Shown in pieces: positions 51,767 to 62,269 of a stretch of DNA of 64,000 nt (positions are counted from its first letter, which is position 1; each line of letters opens with the position of its first letter). Made by a program: the position numbers and the translations under genes. This stretch comes from Fictibacillus terranigra (GTDB lineage: Bacteria > Bacillota > Bacilli > Bacillales > Fictibacillaceae): the NCBI RefSeq assembly GCF_030412265.1, contig NZ_JAUHLN010000001.1, positions 1,302,001-1,366,000 of the forward strand, written 5' to 3'. The notes under the pieces were generated by a model, which saw only the letters and a list, made by a program, of their open reading frames with translations, was not told the origin of the DNA and made no database searches.

Positions 51767-52807
51767 ATGTTTGGTGGATTTTCAAGAGATTTGGGGATTG
51801 ATTTAGGGACTGCTAACACTCTTGTTTACGTGAAGGGTAAGGGTGTTGTTGTGCGTGAACCTTCCGTAGTGGCATTGCGAACTGACACAGGATCAATTGA
51901 AGCAGTAGGTAACGCGGCGAAGAATATGATTGGCCGTACGCCTGGAAACATTGTAGCAGTACGTCCGATGAAAGATGGAGTTATTGCTGATTTCGAAACA
52001 ACGGCAACAATGATGAAGTATTTTATTCAACAGGCACAGAAGAACCGTTCTGTGTTTGCTAGAAAACCTAATGTTATGGTCTGTGTTCCTTCTGGGATTA
52101 CTGCGGTTGAAAAACGTGCAGTCGAAGATGCGACCAAACAAGCAGGGGCACGTGAGGCGTATACGATTGAAGAGCCGTTCGCAGCAGCGATCGGTGCTGA
52201 TCTTCCGGTATGGGAGCCTACAGGAAGCATGGTTGTTGATATCGGTGGCGGTACAACGGAAGTGGCGATCATCTCCCTGGGAGGAATTGTAACAAGCCAA
52301 TCCATCCGTATTGCCGGAGACGAGATGGACGATGCCATCATTCAGTATATTAAGAAAACCTACAACTTGATGATTGGTGAGCGTACAGCTGAAACACTTA
52401 AACTTGAGATCGGATCTGCCGGTTCTGCTGATGGTATTGAGAACATGGACATCCGCGGGCGTGATTTATTGACAGGGCTGCCGAAAACGATTACGATTAC
52501 GGCGGAAGAAGTTTCCAGTGCGCTGAGAGATACAGTCAACAGCATCATGGAGGCCGTTAAAGTAACACTTGAAAAAACTCCTCCTGAGCTTGCAGCGGAC
52601 ATCATGGACCGTGGAATCGTATTGACCGGAGGCGGAGCTTTGCTTCGCAACCTGGACAAGGTGATCAGCGAAGAAACTAGAATGCCTGTCATCGTTGCTG
52701 AAAACGCTCTGGACTGTGTCGCTGTCGGAACTGGACGCGCGCTAGAAAACTTGCATCTTTTCCGTTCAAAGGCAGGGATTACTTCTCGTTCGAAAACAAA
52801 GATTTAA
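51767..52807 (+). CDS. mreB: Rod shape-determining protein MreB
   Basis: Actin-like filament protein that organises lateral cell-wall synthesis. The 346-residue protein begins [16 protein letters not shown] (phosphate 1 loop) and has [23 protein letters not shown] (phosphate 2) and the adenosine motif around LTGGGALL. It is followed at 15 bases by mreC. Confidence 0.97.
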   Translation: MFGGFSRDLGIDLGTANTLVYVKGKGVVVREPSVVALRTDTGSIEAVGNAAKNMIGRTPGNIVAVRPMKDGVIADFETTATMMKYFIQQAQKNRSVFARKPNVMVCVPSGITAVEKRAVEDATKQAGAREAYTIEEPFAAAIGADLPVWEPTGSMVVDIGGGTTEVAIISLGGIVTSQSIRIAGDEMDDAIIQYIKKTYNLMIGERTAETLKLEIGSAGSADGIENMDIRGRDLLTGLPKTITITAEEVSSALRDTVNSIMEAVKVTLEKTPPELAADIMDRGIVLTGGGALLRNLDKVISEETRMPVIVAENALDCVAVGTGRALENLHLFRSKAGITSRSKTKI

Positions 52808-52822
52808 GTAGGTGTTTAGATC

Positions 52823-53698
52823 GTGCCACAATTTTTCTCAAACAAGCGGCTAATTATTCTTCTTGCGAGTATCATAGTCTTGGTGGCAATGATCGGTTTT
52901 TCTATGAAAGATCGGGAAGAATTAAGCTGGCCGGAACAATTTTTAAAAGATACGGTTGGTGTAAGCCAGTCGCTGTTTTATAAACCCGCTAACTCCATAG
53001 CGGGTTTCTTTGAGAACCTGACAGAAATGAAGCATATGTATCAAGAGAACAAACAGCTGAAATCGAAGCTGGACGAATACGCACAGCTGTCTGTAGACGT
53101 GCAGGAACTGAAGAAGGAAAACAAAACATTAAAGAGCCAGCTCGAAAAAGAAGCTGATCTTACGGAATACAAAGTTAAGGAAGCATCGGTCATCGGACGG
53201 TCCCCTGACCGCTGGAACAAGTTTATTTTTGTGAACAAAGGGTACAGAGACGGTGTGAAACCGAAGATGGCTGTTGTTTCACCTGAAGGATTCATCGGGA
53301 AAGTAGCAAAAGTATCTGCATTCCATTCCACCATCCAGCTGATCAGTGACAACGACCGCACGAACCGGATCTCCGCTATCGCTGAGAGCAACAAGCGCAT
53401 TTTTGGCATGATTGAAGGCTATGATTCCAAAAAACAAGCGCTGCTGTTTAAAAAGATACCGGTGGATGCCAAGCTGGAAAAGGGCCAAAAAGTGATTACT
53501 TCAGGCCTTGGCGAGGTGTTTCCGCGCGGTTTGCTGATTGGTACGGTCAAGGAAGTGAAGCCGGATGAATACGGGCTGACAAAGACCGCTTATTTAAAGC
53601 CGTCGGCTGACCTTTATGATCTCGATCACGTGATGATTCTTGATCGTTCGATGCCTCAAGTCGACGAAAACGAATTTAAAGCAAAGGAGGAAGAATAA
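52823..53698 (+). CDS. mreC: Rod shape-determining protein MreC
   Basis: Bitopic membrane protein that couples MreB filaments to the cell-wall synthases outside. The 291-residue protein has a short cytoplasmic tail, one membrane segment (about 9-25), a coiled coil (about 65-110) and the beta-rich periplasmic-type domain (VIGRSPDRWNKFIFVNKG onwards). It starts at GTG, and its stop overlaps the mreD ATG. Confidence 0.94.
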   Translation: MPQFFSNKRLIILLASIIVLVAMIGFSMKDREELSWPEQFLKDTVGVSQSLFYKPANSIAGFFENLTEMKHMYQENKQLKSKLDEYAQLSVDVQELKKENKTLKSQLEKEADLTEYKVKEASVIGRSPDRWNKFIFVNKGYRDGVKPKMAVVSPEGFIGKVAKVSAFHSTIQLISDNDRTNRISAIAESNKRIFGMIEGYDSKKQALLFKKIPVDAKLEKGQKVITSGLGEVFPRGLLIGTVKEVKPDEYGLTKTAYLKPSADLYDLDHVMILDRSMPQVDENEFKAKEEE

Positions 53699-54216
53699 TG
53701 AACAGGATTCTTCTTCCTTTTATTACCTATATTGCGTTTGTTGCCGAAAGTACAATCATGCAGGTTCTGGCGCCGGAGCATTATAATTGGGGCTTCCAGC
53801 TGATTCCCCATTTTTCTCTCGTGCTGATCATCCTTATATCCTGCTATCTTAAACCATCGTACGGCATTGTATACGGGATGGTCTTTGGGCTTCTTACCGA
53901 TCTCATCTACACGGATCTGATCGGTGTGTATATGTTTTCTACTGCATTGGTGGCCTATTTCATTTCTGTTCTATCCCGCTATCTTTTCAGCAATTTCTTT
54001 GTTGCTATACTGTTAAGCGCAGCCGGGGCGGCAGGACTGGAATTTATGGTGTATGGATTAAACTCTCTGATTGGTATTGCCGATACAAATATAGACTCCT
54101 TCTTTTATGACAGGCTGCTTCCTACGCTGATTTTAAACGCTGTGTTTACTATCCTCGTTTATTATCCGTTTGCCAAGCTTCTGAAAAAGGTGCGAAAAGC
54201 CATCCATGAAAACTAA
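53698..54216 (+). CDS. mreD: Rod shape-determining protein MreD
   Basis: A 172-residue membrane protein with five or six helices that completes the MreBCD elongasome. Recognised by size, hydrophobicity, GMVFGLLTDLIY and position. Its ATG overlaps the mreC stop (TAATG). Confidence 0.92.
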   Translation: MNRILLPFITYIAFVAESTIMQVLAPEHYNWGFQLIPHFSLVLIILISCYLKPSYGIVYGMVFGLLTDLIYTDLIGVYMFSTALVAYFISVLSRYLFSNFFVAILLSAAGAAGLEFMVYGLNSLIGIADTNIDSFFYDRLLPTLILNAVFTILVYYPFAKLLKKVRKAIHEN

Positions 54217-54277
54217 TGGACATATAAAAAGAGGATTATTTAAAAAGTTGTCGAATGAAAGTATGTTGAGGTGAACG

Positions 54278-54958
54278 ATGGCAATGGCACAAAAACTCCA
54301 ACATAATGTAACAATAAAAGGTACGAAAGACGGTCTGGTCCTGTTGTTGGACGACCTATGCTCATTTGAGCAGCTGGTCGAAGAGCTTAACGATAAATTA
54401 TCTGACGACCATGGACAGTTGCTGAATGGACCGCTTATTTCAGTCATTGTCAAAACGGGCAACCGGTATTTAACAGAGCAGCAGTCGCAGCTTGTCCGCG
54501 AGATTATCGGCCAGAAGCAAAACCTGGACATCAAACGGTTTGAATCGAACGTCATCACGGTGGCTGAAGCGGAGGAAATGAAGAGGGAAGCTCAAATCAT
54601 ACGAGTTTCAAAAGTGGTTCGTTCCGGCCAGGTGTTAAGTGTTCAAGGGGATCTTTTGCTGATTGGAGATGTAAATCCGAGCGGCACGATAATGGCAACG
54701 GGCAATATTTTTGTGATGGGTTCGCTGAAAGGCATCGCCCACGGAGGTTCATCCGGAAACCGTGAAGCGGTCATCGCCGCTTCTGTCATGAAACCCACCC
54801 AGCTAAGAATTGCGGATCTGATCAGCCGGGCGCCTGACCATTATCCGGAAATTGGGCATGAAATGGAATGCGCCTTTATTTCTGATGAAGAAAATCAAAT
54901 ATTGATTGACCGAATCAGTACTGTACATAGAATCAGGCCCAATTTGAATCGTTTATAG
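54278..54958 (+). CDS. minC: Septum site-determining protein MinC
   Basis: Inhibitor of FtsZ ring assembly, recruited by MinD. The 226-residue protein has the N-terminal FtsZ-binding domain (starting HNVTIKGTKDGLVLLL) and the C-terminal beta-helix domain (GDVNPSGTIMATGNIFVMG, AHGG). A TTGTCGAA sequence (54248-54255) that equals a Spo0A box lies 22 bases before the ATG. Confidence 0.94.
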   Translation: MAMAQKLQHNVTIKGTKDGLVLLLDDLCSFEQLVEELNDKLSDDHGQLLNGPLISVIVKTGNRYLTEQQSQLVREIIGQKQNLDIKRFESNVITVAEAEEMKREAQIIRVSKVVRSGQVLSVQGDLLLIGDVNPSGTIMATGNIFVMGSLKGIAHGGSSGNREAVIAASVMKPTQLRIADLISRAPDHYPEIGHEMECAFISDEENQILIDRISTVHRIRPNLNRL

Positions 54959-54977
54959 TAAGAAAGGGGAATGAATC

Positions 54978-55772
54978 ATGGGAGAGGCAATTGTCATTAC
55001 TTCTGGGAAAGGGGGAGTCGGTAAAACTACGACTTCTGCAAATATCGGTACGTCCCTTGCCCTTTCTGGTAAAAAAGTATGTCTAGTGGATACTGACATC
55101 GGCCTTCGCAATCTGGATGTATTGATGGGTCTGGAAAATCGGATCATCTATGATCTGGTCGACGTTGTCGAAGAACGCTGCAAGCTGCACCAGGCGCTGA
55201 TCAAGGATAAACGGTTTGAATGCTTGTTCCTTCTTCCTGCTGCGCAGACGAAGGATAAAAGCTCGGTTCAGCCAGAACAAATGAAGAAAATCATTACTGA
55301 ATTAAAGCAGGATTATGATTATGTGATCATCGACTGCCCTGCAGGCATTGAACAAGGATTTAAGAATGCGGTCGCAGGAGCGGACAAATCCATCGTCGTG
55401 ACCAATCCTGAAATTTCTTCGGTTCGTGACGCTGACCGTATTATCGGGCTGCTCGAACAAGAAGAGGTAGAGACTCCTAAATTGATCGTTAACCGAGTCA
55501 GGAATCATCTGGCTAAAAGTGGAGACATGCTGGATGTGGATGAGATTGTTTCCATCCTTGCGATTGAGCTGATCGGCGTGGTGGTCGATGACGAGAATGT
55601 CATTAAAGCGGCCAATAAAGGTGAACCGATTGCGATGAACCCTGACAGCAGGGCGTCCATCGCCTATCGGAATATCGCAAGGCGAATTCTTGGGGAATCC
55701 GTGCCTTTAACGACGATTGAGGAAGAAAAAGGCTTCTTCTCAAAAATTAAAACATTGCTGGGCATGAGATAA
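54978..55772 (+). CDS. minD: Septum site-determining protein MinD
   Basis: ParA-type ATPase that holds MinC at the membrane. The 264-residue protein has the deviant Walker A GKGGVGKT at 10-17, the DTDIGLRNLD motif, VIIDCPAG and a C-terminal amphipathic membrane-targeting helix (GFFSKIKTLLG). A terminator follows, which ends the maf-minD cluster. Confidence 0.97.
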   Translation: MGEAIVITSGKGGVGKTTTSANIGTSLALSGKKVCLVDTDIGLRNLDVLMGLENRIIYDLVDVVEERCKLHQALIKDKRFECLFLLPAAQTKDKSSVQPEQMKKIITELKQDYDYVIIDCPAGIEQGFKNAVAGADKSIVVTNPEISSVRDADRIIGLLEQEEVETPKLIVNRVRNHLAKSGDMLDVDEIVSILAIELIGVVVDDENVIKAANKGEPIAMNPDSRASIAYRNIARRILGESVPLTTIEEEKGFFSKIKTLLGMR

Positions 55773-55785
55773 ATCATCCCAATGA

Positions 55786-55842
55786 AACCTTCGCTGAAGG
55801 GAAGACAGTGTATCTGCCTGTTCCCGAAGTGAAGGTTTTTTC
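55786..55842 (+). terminator. Rho-independent terminator of minCD
   Basis: AACCTTCGCT pairs with AGTGAAGGTT around an inner stem of GGGAA/TTCCC, and six T residues follow. Confidence 0.82.
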
Positions 55843-55872
55843 GTTGTTTAGGGACAGACAGTGCCATCCTCT

Positions 55873-55902
55873 GTCATAAGGGCTCCGGACAAGTCATAAG
55901 AT
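55873..55902 (+). promoter_or_regulatory. Possible sigma-E promoter of spoIVF
   Basis: GTCATAA (55873-55879), a 15-base spacer and CATAAGAT (55895-55902, six of eight positions of CATACAHT) lie 28 bases before spoIVFA. The operon is sigma-E dependent in B. subtilis. Confidence 0.45.
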
Positions 55903-55929
55903 GGGGTATAACATGATGCGGAGGAATGG

Positions 55930-56679
55930 ATGATGAGAAACAGTGCGGATGATTTAAGGCGCAGGTATGCTGACAGAATGGCTCAAGGAGACAGTGAATC
56001 GTTTAGAACCAGTCTGTATACGGGGAATTCTGCTTCCATGGGGGAAAAGAAAAAAGGGCCATTGTTTAACGGTTCGATCTTTTTGTTTCAGATCATGATG
56101 TCCGTGTGCCTTTTTCTTGGAGCAGGAATCGTGTTTAAAAATGACAGCGAGCTGTCTGCAAAAGGGCAGAGTTTGATTAAGAACATGTATCATAGCGAAT
56201 TTCAGTTTGCCGCCGCTAAAAAGTGGTATGAAAATCAGTTCGGTAAACCACTGGCGTTATTGCCAGAAAAACAATCCGCAGCACCCGAGAATGCCGCCGC
56301 CGGGAATAAAAAGGATACTTATGCACAGCCTGCATCCGGCAGAGTGTATGAATCCTTTCAGGCCAATGGAAAAGGCATCATGCTTGAAACGGGAAAAACC
56401 TCGAACGTGGATACGGTAAAAGAAGGGTACGTCATTTTTATCGGGAAAAAGAAAAATCTCGGAAATACCGTTGTGATCCAGCATAGCAATGGGGAAGAAT
56501 CGTGGTACGGCGAATTGGACAGCATTGATCCGAGTGTAAAGCTATACAGCTATATGGAAAGCCAAAAAACGCTGGGTAAGGTGACACCGAATAAGGACGG
56601 GAAGACAGGAAAGTTTTATTTTGCACTAAAAAAAGGCAATACGTACATCGATCCGAGCAAGGTGATCAGATTTGAATAA
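55930..56679 (+). CDS. spoIVFA: SpoIVFA, regulator of the sigma-K processing complex
   Basis: Membrane protein that anchors and inhibits the protease SpoIVFB until a forespore signal arrives. The 249-residue protein has a cytoplasmic N terminus, one membrane segment (about 48-66) and an extracytoplasmic M23-like domain (about 145-245: GKGIMLETG, GNTVVIQHSNGEESWYG). The HxxxD zinc ligand pair of true M23 peptidases is absent, so it is a structural domain, as in B. subtilis. Two adjacent ATG codons exist (55930 and 55933). Confidence 0.92.
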   Translation: MMRNSADDLRRRYADRMAQGDSESFRTSLYTGNSASMGEKKKGPLFNGSIFLFQIMMSVCLFLGAGIVFKNDSELSAKGQSLIKNMYHSEFQFAAAKKWYENQFGKPLALLPEKQSAAPENAAAGNKKDTYAQPASGRVYESFQANGKGIMLETGKTSNVDTVKEGYVIFIGKKKNLGNTVVIQHSNGEESWYGELDSIDPSVKLYSYMESQKTLGKVTPNKDGKTGKFYFALKKGNTYIDPSKVIRFE

Positions 56680-57532
56680 TACAGTCTTTCAATTTTTAAG
56701 CAAAGTAAGGATCAATCCTCTCTTCTGGCTGATCATCGGACTTTCGATCATCACCGGGCATTTCCGTGAAATAATATGGCTGTTTTTGGCTGTTTTTATA
56801 CATGAGATGGGTCATTATGCAGGGGCCCATCTTTTTCAATGGCGCGTGAAAAAAATTGAACTGTTTCCTTTTGGAGGAGTGGCTGAGGTAGAGGAACACG
56901 GGAACCGGCCGTTCCGAGAAGAAGTGATCGTTACATTGCTGGGTCCTGTACAGCATCTCTGGCTGATGCTGGCTGCTTTTTTCATTTTTCAGCTTGGCTG
57001 GTGGAACCCCGGTGATTACGAGTGGTTTATCAAAATGAACGTAACTCTTTTAGCTTTTAATCTTTTACCGGTTTGGCCGCTGGATGGGGGGAAGCTGATG
57101 TTTGCTGCAGCTGCCAGCATTTTTCCGTTTAAAAAAGCACATACTGTATTTTTATTAACCTCTTTTTCCATCATGCTGATCCTGTTTGTTTCCTTTATAC
57201 ACCGGGATCCTCTCCATTTAAACTTATGGTTTGTTGCCATCTTTCTTGGTGTCTCCCACTATATTGAGTGGAAAAGGCGGCAGTTCGTCTTCCTCCGTTT
57301 TTTAATGTCCAGGACAGCAAGTGTTCAGCCGGCGAGTACCCTTACAAAGCCCATTCATGTCCCGGCAGATGCTGCACTGTATGACGTCATCAGCCTGTTT
57401 CGAAAGGGGGTTCGGCACTTTATCGTTATTCAAATCGCTGGAAGAAGCAGGATCGTTGAAGAGAAGCAAGTGCTGAGCATGTTTTTTTCATCCAATCAGG
57501 TCAGGTGTGCAATCGGCCATCTTTTTCGTTAG
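56672..57532 (+). CDS. spoIVFB: SpoIVFB, intramembrane metalloprotease for pro-sigma-K
   Basis: Site-2-protease-family enzyme that cleaves pro-sigma-K in the mother cell. The TTG start overlaps the end of spoIVFA by 8 bases and follows AAGGTGAT. The 286-residue protein has the zinc motif HEMGH (H44, E45, H48), the third ligand in WPLDGGK (D138), several membrane helices and a C-terminal CBS-like domain (VPADAALYDVISLFR) that senses ATP in B. subtilis. Confidence 0.94.
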   Translation: MNNTVFQFLSKVRINPLFWLIIGLSIITGHFREIIWLFLAVFIHEMGHYAGAHLFQWRVKKIELFPFGGVAEVEEHGNRPFREEVIVTLLGPVQHLWLMLAAFFIFQLGWWNPGDYEWFIKMNVTLLAFNLLPVWPLDGGKLMFAAAASIFPFKKAHTVFLLTSFSIMLILFVSFIHRDPLHLNLWFVAIFLGVSHYIEWKRRQFVFLRFLMSRTASVQPASTLTKPIHVPADAALYDVISLFRKGVRHFIVIQIAGRSRIVEEKQVLSMFFSSNQVRCAIGHLFR

Positions 57533-57569
57533 AATAAGAGGATGAGTCATGTAAGCGAGGTCGGTAAAT

Positions 57570-59063
57570 GTGAAAAAAATTATTATAAACGCTTTAACCC
57601 AAATCAAAAGAACAGCAATGATGGAAAATGGAGAAGCATTAGAACTGCATGTGGATGATTCCTCCGATCAGCCTGTACCCGGCAGCATCTATAAAGGCAG
57701 AGTAAGAAAAGTGCTGCCCGGCATGCAGGCAGCCTTTGTGGACATCGGAGCGGTCAAGAATGGTTTCATTCATCGTGATGATCTGCTCTCCTATCAGCAG
57801 TCCTATATGGCACCAGAAGATAAAAAGGCGGCATCGATCAGTTCCTTCGTGAGAGAAGGGGAGGAACTGGTCGTACAGGTTATAAAGGAAGAAACAGACA
57901 CCAAAGGAGCCAGGCTGACCGGGATGCTGTCCATACCGGGCTCACGGCTCGTCTTTCTCCCCAATGCCTCCCATATCGGCGTATCCAAGAAGATGAGCAG
58001 GAATGAGAAGGAGAAATGGCGTCAGTTTGGCCATTCTCTAGTGAAAGGCGAAGATGGGGTTATTTTCCGCACGGCTTGCACAGGGCAATCGGAAGCGGAC
58101 ATACAAGCGGAGTTCGATGGTCTTGTAGAACGGCACCGCCATCTGGCAGCAAGAGCTGAACAAGCAGCGGCACCTGGTATTTTGCATGATGAGGGAGAAT
58201 TTTTAAATAAGATCATACGAGATCACGCCTATGAAAACGGTACGGAGATTATTATCGATGATGCATCGGAATTCAGGAAACTGATCTGGCTGGCCAAGCC
58301 TTTTCCGCTGCTCCAAAAGAATATTGTCCTGTACAGCGGAAAGGAAAATATCTTCTCGTATTACGGAGTGGACGCACAATGGGAAAAAGCGCTCAGGCCG
58401 CACGTCTGGCTGAAAAATGGTGGTTCATTGCGGATCGATCAAACCGAAGCCCTGTCTGTCATCGATGTAAACACGGATAAATTCACCGGAAAGTCTAGCC
58501 GAAGAGAAACCGTTCTTCTAACGAACCTTCAAGCGGCAGAAGAGATCGCGAAACAGCTGCGGCTTCGAAACCTTGCGGGGATGATCATCATTGATTTTAT
58601 TACGATGAGCGAGCCTGAGGATCAGCAGAGGGTAGAGGATGCTTTAAAAGAGGCTTTGGCTTCTGACGGAACAACGACCGTGGTGCATGGCTTTACACGG
58701 ATGGGCGTTTTTGAAATGACACGGAAAAAAGAGAAGCAGTCCTTGTTCCATGCCCTGTCCGAACCTTGTTCTGTCTGTAAGGCCACGGGAAGGGTCCAGT
58801 CCGTGAGAGCCGTTGCCAACCAAGCGGAGCTCGTACTGCGGGAATACCGGCATATGGATGATGAAGCCTTGTGGATCGAGGCTACCCCTGAAGTCGCCCG
58901 CCAATTAAAGGGCGTAAACAGTGAGCATCTCCACCATCTGGAGGCACACCTCTCTTATCGTATTTATCTTACGGAGAGCGGAAGTGATGCAATGCCATCC
59001 TTTTCCATCCGGCATATCGGGCCATCCAGGGAAATTGAAGAAAGAATAAAAAAGATAAATTGA
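57570..59063 (+). CDS. rng: Ribonuclease E/G family protein
   Basis: Endoribonuclease of the RNase G type. The 497-residue protein has an S1 domain with SIYKGRVRKVLPGMQAAFVD (about 39-58), the catalytic aspartates in SVIDVNTDKF (D299) and IIIDFITM (D342), and the zinc-link cysteines CSVC (C400, C403). The long C-terminal scaffold of RNase E is absent. It starts at GTG. B. subtilis lacks this family and relies on RNase Y, so its presence separates this organism from the subtilis group. The promoter of rplU overlaps its stop codon. Confidence 0.94.
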   Translation: MKKIIINALTQIKRTAMMENGEALELHVDDSSDQPVPGSIYKGRVRKVLPGMQAAFVDIGAVKNGFIHRDDLLSYQQSYMAPEDKKAASISSFVREGEELVVQVIKEETDTKGARLTGMLSIPGSRLVFLPNASHIGVSKKMSRNEKEKWRQFGHSLVKGEDGVIFRTACTGQSEADIQAEFDGLVERHRHLAARAEQAAAPGILHDEGEFLNKIIRDHAYENGTEIIIDDASEFRKLIWLAKPFPLLQKNIVLYSGKENIFSYYGVDAQWEKALRPHVWLKNGGSLRIDQTEALSVIDVNTDKFTGKSSRRETVLLTNLQAAEEIAKQLRLRNLAGMIIIDFITMSEPEDQQRVEDALKEALASDGTTTVVHGFTRMGVFEMTRKKEKQSLFHALSEPCSVCKATGRVQSVRAVANQAELVLREYRHMDDEALWIEATPEVARQLKGVNSEHLHHLEAHLSYRIYLTESGSDAMPSFSIRHIGPSREIEERIKKIN

Positions 59064-59089
59064 CACGGCAGATCATAACATGGTATGAT
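59060..59089 (+). promoter_or_regulatory. Sigma-A promoter of rplU-prp-rpmA
   Basis: TTGACA (59060-59065), an 18-base spacer and TATGAT (59084-59089) with a TG extension. The -35 overlaps the rng stop codon. Confidence 0.82.
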
Positions 59090-59094
59090 TCTTC

Positions 59095-59197
59095 TGTTAG
59101 TTTATTGGAGCACCGTCTCCAACCGCTCAGGAACAGGTTTTCAAGCTTACACAAGCACCTGTGATGGCGAGTCTGAGTTTACAAGGAGGTGCACGTG
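59095..59197 (+). promoter_or_regulatory. Ribosomal L21 leader RNA
   Basis: The ~100-base leader contains GGAG/CTCC (59108-59121) and the segment CACCGTCTCCAACCGCTCAGGAACAG, which resembles the L21 leader of Firmicutes. GCACCT (59155-59160) can pair with AGGTGC (59187-59192), which would cover the ribosome binding site AAGGAGGTG of rplU. Autoregulation by L21 is the presumed purpose. Confidence 0.6.
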
Positions 59198-59506
59198 ATG
59201 TACGCAATTATTCAAACTGGTGGTAAACAAGTAAGAGTTGAAGAAGGTCAAGCGATCTATGTTGAAAAGCTTGATGTGGAAGCTGGCGATACTGTAACAT
59301 TTGAGGATGTTCTTATGGTTGGTGGAGACAGCCTGAAAGTGGGAGCTCCTTTGCTTGATGGAGTGACTGTAACAGGTAAAGTTGAAAAACATGGCCGCGG
59401 ACAAAAAGTGATCGTTTACAAGTTCAAAGCGAAAAAGAACTACCGTCGTAAACAAGGTCACCGTCAGCCTTACACTAAAGTAGTTATCGATAAAATCAAC
59501 GGTTAA
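59198..59506 (+). CDS. rplU: 50S ribosomal protein L21
   Basis: Binds 23S rRNA in the large subunit. The ATG at 59198 gives the exact family start [11 protein letters not shown] and a length of 102 residues; an upstream GTG at 59189 lies in the ribosome binding site. The C-terminal [17 protein letters not shown] motif is conserved. prp follows after 5 bases. Confidence 0.97.
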   Translation: MYAIIQTGGKQVRVEEGQAIYVEKLDVEAGDTVTFEDVLMVGGDSLKVGAPLLDGVTVTGKVEKHGRGQKVIVYKFKAKKNYRRKQGHRQPYTKVVIDKING

Positions 59507-59511
59507 TTCCA

Positions 59512-59850
59512 ATGATCAAGGTAACCATTTACAGAGATGAACAGCATCATATTCGTTCGTTTTCAATGAGTGGACATGCCGATTCCGGGCCTTATGGACA
59601 AGATCTTGTCTGTGCCGGGGCATCAGCCGTCTCTTTTGGAGCGATCAATGCGCTGGAAATCCTGTGCAGCATTACACCTGATGTGGAAACACGCCAGGAT
59701 GGAGGCTACCTGGTATTTCATGCTCCAGATCATCTCGAAAGCCATATCCATGAAAAAGTACAGCTTCTTCTGGAAGGTATGGTTGTTTCCTTAAAAACAA
59801 TCGAAAACGACTATGGTCGATTTATTTCATTGCAGGAAAAACAGGCATAG
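59512..59850 (+). CDS. prp: Ribosomal-processing cysteine protease Prp
   Basis: Cleaves the N-terminal extension of L27 encoded next door. The 112-residue protein has the catalytic pair H22 in SGHADSGPYG and C34 in LVCAGASA. The B. subtilis name is ysxB. It lies between rplU and rpmA as in all Firmicutes that carry the L27 extension. Confidence 0.95.
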   Translation: MIKVTIYRDEQHHIRSFSMSGHADSGPYGQDLVCAGASAVSFGAINALEILCSITPDVETRQDGGYLVFHAPDHLESHIHEKVQLLLEGMVVSLKTIENDYGRFISLQEKQA

Positions 59851-59892
59851 GCTTGGAAAGACTGCAAAACACCGAATGAGGAGGTGGGACGA

Positions 59893-60183
59893 ATGCTAAA
59901 ATTAAACCTTCAATACTTTGCTTCCAAAAAGGGAGTAGGTAGCACAAAGAACGGTCGTGACTCCATCTCTAAGCGCCTTGGTGCTAAGAGAGCGGACGGT
60001 CAGCTCGTAACAGGCGGATCTATCCTTTACCGTCAACGCGGTACTAAGATCTACCCTGGTACTAACGTTGGACGCGGCGGAGATGACACTCTTTTTGCGA
60101 AAGTGGACGGAGTTGTTCGTTTCGAGCGTCTTGGACGTGACCGCAAACAAGTAAGTGTATACCCAATCGCAAACGAAGCGTAA
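59893..60183 (+). CDS. rpmA: 50S ribosomal protein L27
   Basis: Reaches the peptidyl-transferase centre. The ATG at 59893 follows GAGGAGGTGGG and gives the N terminus [14 protein letters not shown]. The extension ending in LQYF is the Prp cleavage motif, with cutting expected after F9 to expose ASKKG. The mature part ([15 protein letters not shown]) is typical. Total length 96 residues. Confidence 0.97.
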   Translation: MLKLNLQYFASKKGVGSTKNGRDSISKRLGAKRADGQLVTGGSILYRQRGTKIYPGTNVGRGGDDTLFAKVDGVVRFERLGRDRKQVSVYPIANEA

Positions 60184-60189
60184 GAAGAT

Positions 60190-60221
60190 AGCTCTAACCG
60201 GGTTGGTTAGAGCTTTTTCTT
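60190..60221 (+). terminator. Rho-independent terminator of rplU-rpmA
   Basis: AGCTCTAACC (60190-60199) and GGTTAGAGCT (60205-60214) form a perfect 10-bp stem, followed by TTTTCTTTT. Confidence 0.92.
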
Positions 60222-60311
60222 TTGTAAGGTGGGTATTTCATAACAGGCTTTTCGGTCTAATCCAGTGAAGCAGAGGAAATGGAATTTAACTTTTCAAACA
60301 GGAGTGCGAAT

Positions 60312-60854
60312 ATGGGTAAAGATTGGTCGACGTTAGAATTATTAAGGCATGCCCGCCATGACTGGCTCAATCAGCTCCAGCTTATTAAGGCAAACCTATC
60401 TATGGGACGGGCCGAACGGGCAAACGAGATTATTGAGGAAATCATCCTTGCTTCGAGGCACGAATCAAACCTCATGAATTTGAAAGTTCCTGAACTGGCG
60501 GAATACCTCATAACCTTCAACTGGCTGAAACACCCCATTGTACTTGAAACGAAAGTAACCGGAGAGATTAGAGACCTTTCGAAGGCGGAGAAGGTACTGC
60601 TTGAGGCCTGCCAGTCTCTTTTTGGCGTCATGAACCGCTCGGTTAATCCCCTGGCTGAAAACAGGATCGTTTTCACCATTTCAAACGAGCAGGATCCTTC
60701 CGCCTTCATGTTTCGGTTAACCGGAAGTATACATAATTCTGAGGAATTTGAATCGGAGCTGCAAGATGTGATGGCAGCACATAAATTATTGGACGTAATC
60801 GAAAGCTATATTCAACCCCATGAAGTATATCTTGTTTTACAATTGAATCAGTAA
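60312..60854 (+). CDS. spo0B: Sporulation phosphotransferase Spo0B
   Basis: Passes phosphate from Spo0F to Spo0A in the phosphorelay that starts sporulation. The ATG at 60312 is chosen because GGAG lies 7 bases before it; an ATG at 60279 would add 11 residues and is possible. The phosphorylated histidine is in LRHARHDWLNQLQL (H16 from this start). The rest is a degenerate histidine-kinase-like fold without ATP-binding motifs, as known for Spo0B. obg follows after 27 bases, as in B. subtilis. Confidence 0.92.
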   Translation: MGKDWSTLELLRHARHDWLNQLQLIKANLSMGRAERANEIIEEIILASRHESNLMNLKVPELAEYLITFNWLKHPIVLETKVTGEIRDLSKAEKVLLEACQSLFGVMNRSVNPLAENRIVFTISNEQDPSAFMFRLTGSIHNSEEFESELQDVMAAHKLLDVIESYIQPHEVYLVLQLNQ

Positions 60855-62193
<1,339 letters not shown>

Positions 62194-62269
62194 GTCTATA
62201 TGGGATAGACATATGGCGTTCTCATTGGATATACTTATGAAAAAGCCCGTTTTGGAGGTTACGTTACAT

